From the NCBI RefSeq assembly GCF_003325355.1, contig NZ_CP030850.1, forward strand, positions 744,001-808,000: DNA of 64,000 nucleotides. Direction: 5' to 3'. How positions within the stretch are numbered: the first letter of the stretch is position 1; the number at the start of each line of letters is the position of its first letter. This document shows, in pieces, positions 43,583 to 52,308 of the stretch. The DNA comes from Runella rosea (lineage in GTDB: Bacteria; Bacteroidota; Bacteroidia; Cytophagales; Spirosomataceae). Under the pieces are notes generated by a model. The model saw nothing but the letters and a program-made list of their open reading frames with translations, did not search any database and was not told where the DNA came from. Both the position numbers and the translations under genes were made by a program.

Positions 43583-44458
43583 TCACCTAAATTTTTGAGA
43601 GATATTGGGCGTTGCATGAATATTGCCTGATGTACGCGGTACTTTGTAGATAAAAACAAGCAGTAGCGCACCCGCTATAATGGCGGGAATACTCAGCCAT
43701 TGTCCCATGTTTAACGGCAGGGTGTTTTCAAAAGCTTCCTGTGGAGTTTTAAGAAATTCAACTAGAAAACGAAAGCTGAAAAGCAAAACCATGAAAAGTC
43801 CGGCCACCGTACCCGATGGGAGTTGATGTCTTTTTTGCTTCCACAGATAAAAAGTCAAGCCAAAAAGAAACAGGCAGAAAAATGCTTCGTACAACTGGGT
43901 AGGGTGACGTGGAATAAGCGGTAAAAGCCTATAATCTGTTTCTCGTACAAAGACAAACCCCCAGGGCAAGGCAGTTGGCGTTCCGTAAATTTCTGAATTA
44001 AGGAGGTTGCCCAGACGAATCATAGCTCCGCCAAGAGCTACTGCAATAACGATACGGTCAACCAACCATAAAAAAGGCGGTCTATTTTTGCCGCGTGAGT
44101 ACAGGTATAAAGCCAGCGGAATTGCAAACAGGGCACCGTGGCTTGCTAATCCACGGAACGGAAGGCTGATCATGGAAAGGAACCATTTTTGAGGATTACT
44201 AAAAAGAAGTTCCCATTCATAAAACAGATAATGCCCCAAACGAGTACCTATAACCGTAGCAATCACCATGTACAAAAAGAGCGTTTCGATGTGCGATTCT
44301 TCCATGCGCTCCGTTCGAAAAATAGTGGTCAGCATAAATTGTCCGACCAAGAAGGCTGAGGCAAATAGTAAACCATACCATTTAATGGGAAAAGTACTTT
44401 CAAAAAGGTCAATAGAAAAGACATCGGGCGCGATGTCCCAAACAATGTAGCATAACAT
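43583..44458 (-). CDS. lgt: Prolipoprotein diacylglyceryl transferase
   Basis: 291 residues from the ATG at 44458, where the family N-terminus (VWDIAPDVFSIDLFESTFPIKWYGLLFA) begins; the longer frame to 44521 adds 21 out-of-family residues. The signature RLGNLLNSEIYG (R-x-G-N-x-x-N-x-E), SHGALFAI and HPTQLYE are present, with seven or more membrane segments. It transfers diacylglycerol to the lipobox cysteine of pre-lipoproteins, several of which (OsmC-linked, bla, SusD) are in this window. It ends 54 bases before the CPBP start. Confidence 0.95.
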   Translation of the reverse strand: MLCYIVWDIAPDVFSIDLFESTFPIKWYGLLFASAFLVGQFMLTTIFRTERMEESHIETLFLYMVIATVIGTRLGHYLFYEWELLFSNPQKWFLSMISLPFRGLASHGALFAIPLALYLYSRGKNRPPFLWLVDRIVIAVALGGAMIRLGNLLNSEIYGTPTALPWGFVFVRETDYRLLPLIPRHPTQLYEAFFCLFLFGLTFYLWKQKRHQLPSGTVAGLFMVLLFSFRFLVEFLKTPQEAFENTLPLNMGQWLSIPAIIAGALLLVFIYKVPRTSGNIHATPNISQKFR

Positions 44459-44478
44459 AAAATGCAGATTTTTAGGGT

Positions 44479-44676
44479 TTAGCAACCTGAAGTAATGGTA
44501 ATGAGAAAGATGCTTACACAAAATTGAAGCATGGGCCGTTGCGCTTTTCGGTACCAGGGGATGGGTTTAGGCAAACCTTTTATGAGTTCTCTGAGTTCGG
44601 CTGAGGTCCATCGGCATTCTTCATCAACCTGCTCTTTATAGGATTCCCAAAGAGGCTTTATTTCATCGAAATTCAT
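44479..44676 (-). CDS. Small membrane protein overlapping the ECF sigma gene
   Basis: 65 residues. A cytoplasmic-looking helical part (1-45, MNFDEIKPLWESYKEQVDEE) precedes a C-terminal transmembrane stretch FCVSIFLITITSGC. Its ATG at 44676 overlaps the stop of the sigma gene in an ATGA arrangement, so it is translated with it. The position suggests an anti-sigma-like regulator, but it is too short for the usual zinc-binding anti-sigma, and no domain can be named. Confidence 0.7.
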   Translation of the reverse strand: MNFDEIKPLWESYKEQVDEECRWTSAELRELIKGLPKPIPWYRKAQRPMLQFCVSIFLITITSGC

Positions 44677-45179
44677 GGCAGTTGATTTTTTAATAGTTTT
44701 TGTAATTGGTTTTTTATCCGATTGATTTTCGTGCTGACATTCGTACGGCTCAGATTCATCATATTGGCAATTTCATCATAGGTGTGCTCTTCTAAATAAA
44801 GCATAATGATAGCCTTATCGACATGAGAGAGCTGTGCAATGGCGCGGTTCAATTCTTCCGTTGCTGGTATGGTTTCAAAAGCCGTTTCTGGCTCTGATAT
44901 CTGATAGGTATGCTCCGTAAAAGATTCGTTTTTTGGCCACCCTTTTTCTTTACGGAATTTGGTAAACACCGTATTTAACGCAATTCGATAGATCCACGTA
45001 GAAACCTTTGACTGTCGGTTGAATGAAGGATAAGATTTCCAAAGTTGGAGAACTATTTCCTGAAACATATCTTTCCGGTCTTCGGGCAGGGGAAAGTAAA
45101 GACTGCAAAGGCTATGAATAAGCTTTTGCTGCGTTGCGATGAGCTGAACAAACTCTTCCTGTAACGATACCTTTGCCAC
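44673..45179 (-). CDS. ECF-type RNA polymerase sigma factor
   Basis: 168 residues. Sigma region 2 is DMFQEIVLQLWKSYPSFNRQSKVSTWIYRIALN, and region 4 is the helix-turn-helix YDEIANMMNLSRTNVSTKINRI. This is the two-domain ECF layout for envelope or stress response. It is coupled by a 4-bp overlap to the small membrane gene at 44479 and followed by lgt, so it may adjust lipoprotein or envelope genes. The promoter it recognises is unknown. Confidence 0.92.
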   Translation of the reverse strand: MAKVSLQEEFVQLIATQQKLIHSLCSLYFPLPEDRKDMFQEIVLQLWKSYPSFNRQSKVSTWIYRIALNTVFTKFRKEKGWPKNESFTEHTYQISEPETAFETIPATEELNRAIAQLSHVDKAIIMLYLEEHTYDEIANMMNLSRTNVSTKINRIKNQLQKLLKNQLP

Positions 45180-45299
45180 GGCGAATGTTGACGGATGGAT
45201 TTGAAAGTATTAGTTGCAGAAAGTACAATAAAGTCACAGCCAATCAAAAATAATTTGACTGAAAATGGGTAAAGTGTTTACAATCAGTGGGTAATTGCG

Positions 45300-46394
45300 T
45301 TATACTATATTGAAGATACCCGTTTCGAGCGTTAGCCCTGGCCCGAAAGCACAGCTGAAAATATGTTTGCCCACATCATCAGTGGTGCGTTCCTGAAGCA
45401 ATTTTTGCAAAACGAATAAAACCGTACATGACGACATATTGCCGTAATCGTTCAAAACCTCGTATGCATAGCGATTATCTTCTGGGGTGATGCCCAGTTG
45501 GCTTTCTGCGGCTTCGAGAATGGCCCGGCCCCCCGGATGAATAGCGTAAAAATCAAAAGTAGGTAAGTCAGTATTTTGTTGCAGTTGGTTCATCAGCTCA
45601 CCAAGTCCTCCTTTTACCAAACGTGGTATGTACGAACTCAATACCATTTCAAACCCAAAATCACCCACGTGCCAAGCCATGTCGTTATGACCTTCAAAAA
45701 GTAAATCACAATGGAAAGACTGCATCTCAAGTGACAGCGTTTTGGGTTGTCCTTCAATGATAACAGCGGCGGCTCCGTCGGCAAATAGGGCATTGGAAAG
45801 CAGGTAGTTATCGTCGATTTTTTTCTGAAAATGTAGCGTGCACAACTCAATACAAACCAATAAGACTTTGGCTTGCGGGTCGGCTTTTACAATGGTATTG
45901 GCCATTTTGAGCCCGTTAAATGCTCCGTAGCAGCCCATGAAATTGATGGAAGTTCGTTGGACTTGCCGGGATAAGCCCAAAGCTTGAACCAACTCAATGT
46001 CTAATCCTGGGGCGTATAACCCTGTGCAACTGACGGTAATGAGGTGCGTAAAATCAGGGGTCTTTAAAACTTTATTGTTATGTGTTAATGCGGCTTTGAT
46101 AGCATTTAGTGCCAAGGGTAGGGCGTGTTGTCGATAGGCCAGCATCCGTTGAGATACACTTGGAAATGGCTCTAAGTCAGCTGTGTTGGGGTAAAATTCA
46201 AAGTTTTCGGTTTTGCCGTAGTCATTCAATACGGAATACCGTTTCCTGATTTTAGTGCTTCGATACAATACCCTGAGTTTACGTGCCTCATTTGCATCTA
46301 ACTGCGAAGCCCGAACCATAAAGTCGGCAATGGAAGATTGTTCGATGCAGTTTTCAGGGACAGCTGTTCCGATTGATGTGATGTATGATGGCAT
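45300..46394 (-). CDS. Type III polyketide synthase (chalcone/stilbene synthase family)
   Basis: 364 residues. The catalytic triad is visible: C155 in NFMGCYGAF, H286 in FYAIHPGGR, and N319 in LNDYGNMSS. Family spacing and the SCTGLYAPGLD block confirm a type III PKS, a homodimer that extends a starter CoA with malonyl-CoA to alkylresorcinols, pyrones or similar. No methyltransferase or oxidase gene is adjacent, so the product cannot be guessed. A small membrane gene and an inverted repeat lie upstream. Confidence 0.92.
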   Translation of the reverse strand: MPSYITSIGTAVPENCIEQSSIADFMVRASQLDANEARKLRVLYRSTKIRKRYSVLNDYGKTENFEFYPNTADLEPFPSVSQRMLAYRQHALPLALNAIKAALTHNNKVLKTPDFTHLITVSCTGLYAPGLDIELVQALGLSRQVQRTSINFMGCYGAFNGLKMANTIVKADPQAKVLLVCIELCTLHFQKKIDDNYLLSNALFADGAAAVIIEGQPKTLSLEMQSFHCDLLFEGHNDMAWHVGDFGFEMVLSSYIPRLVKGGLGELMNQLQQNTDLPTFDFYAIHPGGRAILEAAESQLGITPEDNRYAYEVLNDYGNMSSCTVLFVLQKLLQERTTDDVGKHIFSCAFGPGLTLETGIFNIV

Positions 46395-46475
46395 TCGTAA
46401 AAGTGATAATTGTACAAATAAAAAGTAATAATCCTGTTCTAAAAGTCAGCTGAACGACCGTTTGATAACTTTTCA

Positions 46476-46494
46476 GTAGAACACGTAGTTCTAC
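46476..46494. promoter_or_regulatory. Inverted repeat in the PKS promoter region
   Basis: GTAGAAC (46476-46482) and GTTCTAC (46488-46494) flank ACGTA. The site is 80 bases upstream of the polyketide synthase start and 67 bases before the small gene at 46562, between divergent genes, so it is a candidate operator. Confidence 0.4.
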
Positions 46495-46561
46495 GCTAAA
46501 GAATGTAAAAAAAAGGTGGCTCCTTTGCAGTGCAAAACCCCAAAAAACCATTCCACAGGTT

Positions 46562-46720
46562 ATGAAAACTCAGAAAATCTACCGCATGCCCTCCAATGAG
46601 AGGAGAACGCCCCTCTTAGGCGACCAGAGTATTTGGTTAGCCGCTTTAACGCTCCTTGTCATGGTCTATATCGTATTTTACTTTATTTATCCGATGTTCA
46701 GCAAAGGGCTTTTGTTCTAA
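46562..46720 (+). CDS. 52-residue single-span membrane protein
   Basis: The protein begins MKTQKIYRMPSNERRTPLLG, then carries one transmembrane helix (WLAALTLLVMVYIVFYFIY) and ends FSKGLLF. Start ATG at 46562, stop at 46718. A good terminator follows at 46754. It is too small to classify; being next to and divergent from the polyketide synthase it could be unrelated housekeeping. Confidence 0.55.
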   Translation: MKTQKIYRMPSNERRTPLLGDQSIWLAALTLLVMVYIVFYFIYPMFSKGLLF

Positions 46721-46753
46721 CTATTAACAGCCTTGAAACTATTCTCTATTCTT

Positions 46754-46783
46754 AAAAGAGCAGGTGTGAGCCTGCTCTTTTTT
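46754..46783 (+). terminator. Terminator of the 52-residue gene
   Basis: AAAAGAGCAGG (46754-46764) pairs with CCTGCTCTTTT (46771-46781), followed by more T. Confidence 0.85.
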
Positions 46784-46902
46784 ATGTTTGTTTTTTTTAT
46801 TTTGTAAATAAAAAAAGTGTTAGAATCGTTTTTAAAACTTAATAAACGACTCAAACACCCCAAAAGATTTTTATGACCTATCAATAAAACCACCGAACGG
46901 CT

Positions 46903-47988
46903 TTATTGTTCTAATTTCGTTCCTTCGTCAACCGTAATAATGTACGGAATTCCTCCTTCCCGTCGTATGGCATCGGCTACTTCATGGGCACAATTGGGCG
47001 CGTACATAAACATGCAGCCGCCACCGCCTGAACCGTTTATTTTTCCTCCCAAGGCGCCAGCGTTCATGGAGGCTTCCACCATACGATTTATTTTATCGGT
47101 AGAGGTGCGTTTATGGTCACGGAGGTTTTGGAAATGTCGGTAAAGTAATTGACCAAAAGCCGCATCAATGTCGTTGGTTTCTTGGGTAGAAGTGGCGGAT
47201 TGTTGGAGTAACTTTTTTCCTTCAATTAACAGGTCTCGGTCTTCCAAGTTGGCTTTTAACAGCCCAAGCTCATCCGTTGAGAGCAAAGAAGAGTAGTCGG
47301 AAGCCTGAGAGAAAGGCGTATGAAAAATCGAAAATGAAGGGTCGTATTCCGTTACTTTTTTTATGATTGCTTCCATACCAAAGCGGCAGCGAGCCAAAAT
47401 ACCGAGTGTATCTTTGGGTTGCTGTGAGTCTCCCAAAACGAAGGTGCCCAAGGTTGGGTGTAAGGCTTCTACGTAAATCTTGGGCGTAGATTCAAGGTAA
47501 ATCACATGACCGATAGCCGTTGAATAATGGTCCATCATGCCGCCAGGTTCCCCAAACTCCAACACTTCGGCTTCGTTGGCAATTTCTCCAAGTTCTTTTG
47601 AAGAAATAACGGCAGGATTATCGGCGTTTCGACTTAAGAAATTGGCCCATGAAACGATGAGCGCCGACGAACTCGATGTACCCGAATTGATGGGAATATT
47701 GCCGTGAACTTCACATTCTAGCCCCTGGCTGAACACAAATCCACGTCGGCGTAATACGTTGAGCGTACTGCGAAAATAATCCCGGTCTTTGACGTATGTT
47801 GATGCGTTGGAGAGCGTAAAAGTTTCCTGTGCTTTGAGGTCTGGCAAATGAATGATGATTTGCTCATCCGCACGATGGCTTCCTTCGATGCTGATTCGGC
47901 GCGAAATAGCGGCGGCTACCGTTGGTAATCCTAAATAATCTTGATGTTCGCCAAACAAACATATTCGGCCCGGTGTACTGATTTTCAT
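46903..47988 (-). CDS. GHMP-family sugar kinase, galactokinase-like
   Basis: 361 residues. Motif 1 is GRICLFGEHQDYLG (galactokinase-like GxxxLxGEHxDY), the ATP loop is INSGTSSSSAL (about 100-110), and motif 3 is GGKINGSGGGGCMFMYAP near the C-terminus. The enzyme phosphorylates a sugar or related alcohol in the cytoplasm. Its neighbour is a FucP-like sugar transporter, so a salvage role for galactose, arabinose or fucose is likely, but mevalonate-type alternatives exist. A terminator lies between the two genes. Confidence 0.85.
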   Translation of the reverse strand: MKISTPGRICLFGEHQDYLGLPTVAAAISRRISIEGSHRADEQIIIHLPDLKAQETFTLSNASTYVKDRDYFRSTLNVLRRRGFVFSQGLECEVHGNIPINSGTSSSSALIVSWANFLSRNADNPAVISSKELGEIANEAEVLEFGEPGGMMDHYSTAIGHVIYLESTPKIYVEALHPTLGTFVLGDSQQPKDTLGILARCRFGMEAIIKKVTEYDPSFSIFHTPFSQASDYSSLLSTDELGLLKANLEDRDLLIEGKKLLQQSATSTQETNDIDAAFGQLLYRHFQNLRDHKRTSTDKINRMVEASMNAGALGGKINGSGGGGCMFMYAPNCAHEVADAIRREGGIPYIITVDEGTKLEQ

Positions 47989-47993
47989 ATCTA

Positions 47994-48026
47994 AAAAAAT
48001 TCCCTCTCTTTTTGGGGAAGAGAGGG
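47994..48026 (-). terminator. Terminator between the transporter and the GHMP kinase
   Basis: CCCTCTCTT (48002-48010) pairs with AAGAGAGGG (48018-48026). On the minus strand it is followed by AATTTTTTT, so transcription coming from the transporter gene would be attenuated before the kinase. Confidence 0.75.
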
Positions 48027-48051
48027 CGGCAAAAGGCCTGTTTAAATGAAA

Positions 48052-49272
48052 TTACCAACTGCGTTTTTTATAGCCAATAAAAGCATAATAAAGGATAAAC
48101 AAATAGAGAGGCATCATTATCCAATACGCTTGTTGGGTGCTATGGATGGAATCTGCTATGTTACCATAAATTAGTGGTAAAACGGCACCTCCCGAAATCC
48201 CCATAATGAGCAGAGCCGAGCCGATTTTGGTGAATTTACCTAGCCCATCCAAAGCCAAAGGCCACATCGCAGGCCACACAAGGGCGTTGGCGAAACCTAA
48301 GAAAGCAATAAATAAAACGGAGGTAAAACCACCTGTAGTAACGGCAACCACCGTGCCTACAATACCAAGAATGGCAGAAGCACGTAGACACGTGACTTGT
48401 GAAACATATTTAGGAATAAGGACGATGCCCAAGCCATAAGCGGCAAGCATTGACCAAAGCGTATAAGTACCAAAGGTACTGGCTTCACTTTCGGGAAAGC
48501 CCAGAGAGACGCCATAACTGATAATTGTATCTCCTGCAATCACCTCAACTCCTACGTAACAAAACAACGCAATGACGCCCAACACTAAGTTTGGAAAAGA
48601 AAAAACGCTGTTACGGGTCACTTTAACCGTATTCCCAGGTACTTCCTCTTGTTCTTCGCTCACTTCTGGAAGTCCTTTTGAGAACCAAATTACCCCCGCT
48701 AACACGACCAATACCGCTGTTAGTATCAAGTAAGGAGTTTCTACTTTTTGAAGCTCTTCTTGGGGTGTTGTGGCGGCACCGCCTGCCAATAAAAGACCAC
48801 CAAAGAGGCGTTGACTGAATATTCCCGCTAATTTGTTGGCAATTCCTAAAAAACTAATCCGTTGGGCGGCGCTTTCGCGGGGGCCGAGGATGGTTGCATA
48901 GGGATTGGATGCAGTTTGTAATAGGGTTAGACCAATACCGATGGTAAAAAGACCGACCAAAAACAAAGGATATGAAGCGATTTGTGCAGCAGGGATAAAA
49001 ATCAGTGTGCCAACAGCCATAATTCCCAATCCAAGTGACATCCCACGCTTAAAGCCTGTACGTTTTAGCACTTCCGAAGAAGGAATGGCCATAACTGTAT
49101 AAGAGATAAAAAAGGCAAACGTAACGAGGTAGGAGCTAGTGTTGTCGAGGCTAAAGGCTTTCTTGAAAAAAGTAATGAGCGTGCCGTTTACCCACGTGAC
49201 AAATCCGAATACGAAAAATAATAAACCAATGATAATCAATGGTCCAACGTAGCTTTGTTTAGGTTTTGACAT
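48052..49272 (-). CDS. Sugar MFS transporter, FucP/GluP type
   Basis: 406 residues with 12 hydrophobic segments. The N-terminal GLLFFVFGFVTWVNGTLI and NPYATILGPRESAAQR are typical of the fucose/glucose-galactose proton symporters. It would import a hexose across the inner membrane. The downstream GHMP kinase and upstream SDR are on the same strand, which suggests a three-gene sugar module. Transported sugar is not known. Confidence 0.88.
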   Translation of the reverse strand: MSKPKQSYVGPLIIIGLLFFVFGFVTWVNGTLITFFKKAFSLDNTSSYLVTFAFFISYTVMAIPSSEVLKRTGFKRGMSLGLGIMAVGTLIFIPAAQIASYPLFLVGLFTIGIGLTLLQTASNPYATILGPRESAAQRISFLGIANKLAGIFSQRLFGGLLLAGGAATTPQEELQKVETPYLILTAVLVVLAGVIWFSKGLPEVSEEQEEVPGNTVKVTRNSVFSFPNLVLGVIALFCYVGVEVIAGDTIISYGVSLGFPESEASTFGTYTLWSMLAAYGLGIVLIPKYVSQVTCLRASAILGIVGTVVAVTTGGFTSVLFIAFLGFANALVWPAMWPLALDGLGKFTKIGSALLIMGISGGAVLPLIYGNIADSIHSTQQAYWIMMPLYLFILYYAFIGYKKRSW

Positions 49273-49376
49273 GGTTAGTGTTAGGAGTTAGTAGGTCATT
49301 TAGAAGCCGAAAAAATGAATTTTTTTTCGCACTTGAAAGTTTTGGGACGTATTTTTTAAATTTTTTTAAAATTAGC

Positions 49377-50141
49377 TTAAAATCCATACACGGCAAAACC
49401 ACCATCGACGGTTACAATATTCCCCGTAATATAGCTGGCGGCGGGCAAACAAAGAAAGGCGATTGCCGAGGCGACCTCTTCGGGCTGCCCCACGCGTTTC
49501 ATGGGCGTACGCGATAGGATGTAATCGAGGCTTTCTTTGTTGGACAGTACTGACTCGGTCAAAGGAGTCTCGATATACCAGGGCGCTACGGCGTTGACGC
49601 GAATACCGTCGCTGGCCCATTCACAGGCCAAATTTCGGGTCAATTGATTGAGAGCGGCTTTAGTCATGCCGTAAATAGAGCCGCTTTTAAGGGAGGTTAA
49701 TCCCGCTACCGAGGTAACGTTGACAATACATCCTTGGGCATTTTTTAACAACGGGTACAATGCCTGCGATAATGAAAATGCCGAGGTTAAGTTGGTGGAA
49801 ATGATTACATTAAATTCATCGGTTGTATAACTCGTGGTAGGTTTTCGGATGTTAGTTCCTACATTATTGACCAATATGTCTAATTTTCCCCAACGCAGGC
49901 TAATGTGTTTGACGAGCTCAGGAATGGTTTCATGGTCGCTCAAATCGGCTACAAAACCAGTTGCTTTCAAATCATTCGCTTGGTAATCGGCGAGTTGACG
50001 CTCAATATCATCTACATTGCGGGCAACGATGATTACTTCGGCACCCAGTTGCAGCAATGTTTGGGTTGTGGCCCGTCCAATTCCCTTGGTTCCACCCGTT
50101 ACTAGCGCAACTTTACCCGCTAAATCCCACTTTGGAAGCAT
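49377..50141 (-). CDS. Short-chain dehydrogenase/reductase
   Basis: 254 residues from the ATG at 50141; the longer frame to 50234 has no SDR counterpart. NAD(P) binding: TGGTKGIG at 15-22, NNVGTN, and the catalytic S in NVTSVAG with YGMTK. The end carries [13 protein letters not shown], typical of tropinone-reductase-like oxidoreductases. It probably oxidises a sugar or hydroxy acid, in keeping with the neighbouring transporter. It is divergent from msrB with 73 bases between. Confidence 0.9.
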   Translation of the reverse strand: MLPKWDLAGKVALVTGGTKGIGRATTQTLLQLGAEVIIVARNVDDIERQLADYQANDLKATGFVADLSDHETIPELVKHISLRWGKLDILVNNVGTNIRKPTTSYTTDEFNVIISTNLTSAFSLSQALYPLLKNAQGCIVNVTSVAGLTSLKSGSIYGMTKAALNQLTRNLACEWASDGIRVNAVAPWYIETPLTESVLSNKESLDYILSRTPMKRVGQPEEVASAIAFLCLPAASYITGNIVTVDGGFAVYGF

Positions 50142-50214
50142 ATTTTCGATAATTAAAACTATACAATAAAAGAATACGTTAATATAAGCACAAAACAAGC
50201 ATAACCTAACAAAG

Positions 50215-50691
50215 ATGAATCGCCGTATTTTCATTCGCTCACTTGGAGGAGTAGTATTGGCCGGACTGCCGGCGCTGGCCCAACAGCAAAGCCAGGAATT
50301 GAAACGGGTTGTAAAAACGGACGCGGAGTGGAAAAAACTGCTGACACCTATGCAGTACTACGTTACCCGTCAAAAAGGAACTGAACGCGCTTTTACGGGA
50401 CCTTACTGGAACAACAAAGAGAAGGGAACCTACAAATGCGTATGTTGCAATACGCCTCTTTTTAGTTCCGATACCAAATTTGAATCGGGTACAGGCTGGC
50501 CCAGTTTTTACGCTCCGCTCAATAAAAAAGTCTTGAAAGACGAAAAAGACAAAAGCTTTGGCATGGAACGCGATGAGGTCATTTGCGCCGTTTGCGACGC
50601 CCATTTAGGGCACGTGTTCGACGATGGCCCGCGCCCTACGGGCTTACGGTACTGCATGAACGGTGCCGCGTTGGCTTTTGAAAAAAAATAA
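50215..50691 (+). CDS. msrB: Peptide-methionine (R)-S-oxide reductase, exported
   Basis: 158 residues. The N-terminus [11 protein letters not shown] followed by a hydrophobic stretch fits a Tat-type signal. The MsrB domain has zinc cysteines C75, C78, C124 and C127 (KCVCC and CAVC), the block SGTGWPSFY, and catalytic C147 in RYCMNG. It repairs oxidised methionine in the cell envelope. The reading RYCMNG deviates slightly from the usual RYCxNS, with G in place of S. Confidence 0.92.
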   Translation: MNRRIFIRSLGGVVLAGLPALAQQQSQELKRVVKTDAEWKKLLTPMQYYVTRQKGTERAFTGPYWNNKEKGTYKCVCCNTPLFSSDTKFESGTGWPSFYAPLNKKVLKDEKDKSFGMERDEVICAVCDAHLGHVFDDGPRPTGLRYCMNGAALAFEKK

Positions 50692-50693
50692 AT

Positions 50694-50735
50694 AAGAAAG
50701 GGCAACCAACCTAAATCAATTGGTTGCCCTTTCTT
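50694..50735. terminator. Bidirectional terminator after msrB
   Basis: AAGAAAGGGCAACCAA (50694-50709) pairs with TTGGTTGCCCTTTCTT (50720-50735). The right arm overlaps the 3' end of the convergent VOC gene. Confidence 0.85.
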
Positions 50736-51094
50736 GAAAAAAATTCAATCCAATACCCATCGGGGTCTTGGAGAAATATCTGCCGTACGCCATCAGGCCG
50801 AAATTTGGGAGGGCGGTAGGCTGTATTTGTTGCCTTAAAATGAGCCTCCCACTCGTCCAAATCACTCACTTCCAGCGCAAAATGATTACTTCTAGAGCCA
50901 GATACAACAGGCTCGGTGCGTATTCCTATGATGTGCAGCTCCTGTGCGTCTCCAATTTTAAACCAGGCACCCGGAAAGTCGAAGGCTGGCCGAGCCAAGG
51001 GAGTTAATCCTATGACTGTTTCGTAAAATTCAACACTTTGTGCTACATCTGCTACGTAGATGGCTACGTGGTTAATTCCAATGATTGATAACAT
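50711..51094 (-). CDS. VOC-family (glyoxalase-like) metalloprotein
   Basis: 127 residues, one vicinal-oxygen-chelate domain. Metal-ligand positions fit H in INHVAIYVAD, the acidic/His in ELHIIG, H in NHFALEVSD and E in YWIEFFSR. The fold covers glyoxalase I, dioxygenases and resistance proteins; the nearest pattern is glyoxalase-like. The substrate is unknown. It converges with msrB. Confidence 0.85.
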   Translation of the reverse strand: MLSIIGINHVAIYVADVAQSVEFYETVIGLTPLARPAFDFPGAWFKIGDAQELHIIGIRTEPVVSGSRSNHFALEVSDLDEWEAHFKATNTAYRPPKFRPDGVRQIFLQDPDGYWIEFFSRKGNQLI

Positions 51095-51192
51095 TTTTTT
51101 ACAAAGGATTACAACTAATAAAAAAAAGGCTGCGTCTTGGCATTGTTGACAGACACGGTGTTTGTCGGATAAAAGTATTATTTATTCTTGCC

Positions 51193-51648
51193 ATGAAAAA
51201 AGTAATCTTATTTGCATTTCTAACAGCCATGGGTTGCCAGTCTGAAAAAATAGACGCTGAGCAGCAAAAAAACAACGAAAAAGCGGGATTAAAAGAAGAA
51301 ATCAGCTTAAGAATCAAACAAAATACGCAAGTGGAGGGGATTAAACTTTCATTTGACGCAGTCGCTGACAACCGTTGTCCTGCCAACGCGATTTGTATTC
51401 GTTCGGGTGAAGTAGTGGTTGATTTGGCCGTAAATGACACCCAAAAAGTGCAAATGTGCTTGGGGGATTGCCAACAAGTCCAACCTTCAAAATACAAAAG
51501 CCCTGTGAGCCAAGACTCTCTGGAAGTGACGGTAAAAAACGAGAAATATCTGTTTGTTTTGAAGCAGGTATCACCTTATCCAGGAACTGAGGCAGATGCA
51601 GATGCCCAAAAGAACTACGAAGTAAAAATGGAAGTAGTAAAGAAGTAA
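51193..51648 (+). CDS. Small lipoprotein with a cysteine-containing domain
   Basis: 151 residues from the ATG at 51193, which starts a lipoprotein signal ending TAMGC (C15); a longer frame to 51085 includes residues before the signal. The mature part has DNRCPANAICIRSGEVVV, a motif seen in many Bacteroidota lipoproteins of unknown role, then VQMCLGDCQQ. Four cysteines outside the lipobox may form disulfides. A strong terminator follows. Confidence 0.75.
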   Translation: MKKVILFAFLTAMGCQSEKIDAEQQKNNEKAGLKEEISLRIKQNTQVEGIKLSFDAVADNRCPANAICIRSGEVVVDLAVNDTQKVQMCLGDCQQVQPSKYKSPVSQDSLEVTVKNEKYLFVLKQVSPYPGTEADADAQKNYEVKMEVVKK

Positions 51649-51664
51649 ACAAATTGTGTTGTTG

Positions 51665-51695
51665 AAACCTGACAGGAATCCCTGTCAGGTTTTTT
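51665..51695 (+). terminator. Terminator of the lipoprotein gene
   Basis: AAACCTGACAGG (51665-51676) pairs with CCTGTCAGGTTT (51681-51692) around AATC, followed by T. Confidence 0.85.
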
Positions 51696-51699
51696 GTTG

Positions 51700-52173
51700 T
51701 TAAAACGGCAAATCATCGTCACCACTGCCGCCAAGATCTGACGATATCGGCTCGGCGGGTTTGGGAGCAGGTGCTGGGCGGCTTGCTTGCGTAGCCACGT
51801 TGGATTGCGAAGATTGTTCGTTACTATCTCCTCCTCCGCTGTTTCTGCCCCCTACCAACTGCATTGTATTTGCCCGTACGGTTTTTCCTTCACGCTGTTT
51901 TCCTTCTTTATCCGTCCAAGTTTCGGTGCGCAATTTCCCTTCAATATAGACGGTATTGCCTTTGCGAAGGTATTGCTCGGCGATTTTGGCCAAATTGTCC
52001 CAAAGTTCAATTCGGTGCCACTCCGTTTGCTCTACTCGTTCTCCGCTGCGGTTGGTGTAGGCTTCTGAAGTAGCAATGTTGAAGCGTGCCACCGCTGAAC
52101 CGTTTTCGAGGTGGCGTACTTCCGGGTCGCTGCCCAAATTGCCCAATAGAATTACTTTGTTTACTCCTGCCAT
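51700..52173 (-). CDS. ssb: Single-stranded DNA-binding protein
   Basis: 157 residues from the ATG at 52173; an upstream frame to 52215 lacks family similarity. OB fold (MAGVNKVILLGNLGSDPEVR, WHRIELWDNLAKIAEQYLRKG, IEGKLRTETW), then a flexible linker rich in G, S and P and the acidic tip DDDLPF that recruits replication and repair enzymes. This is the standard replicative SSB, in contrast to the tailless one at 13233. It lies directly downstream of mutY. Confidence 0.95.
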   Translation of the reverse strand: MAGVNKVILLGNLGSDPEVRHLENGSAVARFNIATSEAYTNRSGERVEQTEWHRIELWDNLAKIAEQYLRKGNTVYIEGKLRTETWTDKEGKQREGKTVRANTMQLVGGRNSGGGDSNEQSSQSNVATQASRPAPAPKPAEPISSDLGGSGDDDLPF

Positions 52174-52220
52174 TTTAGTATATAGATGTTTAAAGTTACG
52201 AATTTGAATGTGCACCTGAT

Positions 52221-52273
52221 AAAAATCGGGTAAAGACGCTAAAGAAAAATAAGCATTTTAATTCCCGATTTTT
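52221..52273 (-). terminator. Possible terminator of mutY
   Basis: AAAAATCGGG (52221-52230) pairs with CCCGATTTTT (52264-52273) around a 33-base loop, with T on the minus strand after the stem. It sits between mutY and ssb. Confidence 0.4.
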
Positions 52274-52308
52274 GGCGTTTTTTGCAGTATTTTCAATCAC
52301 AAAAATAC

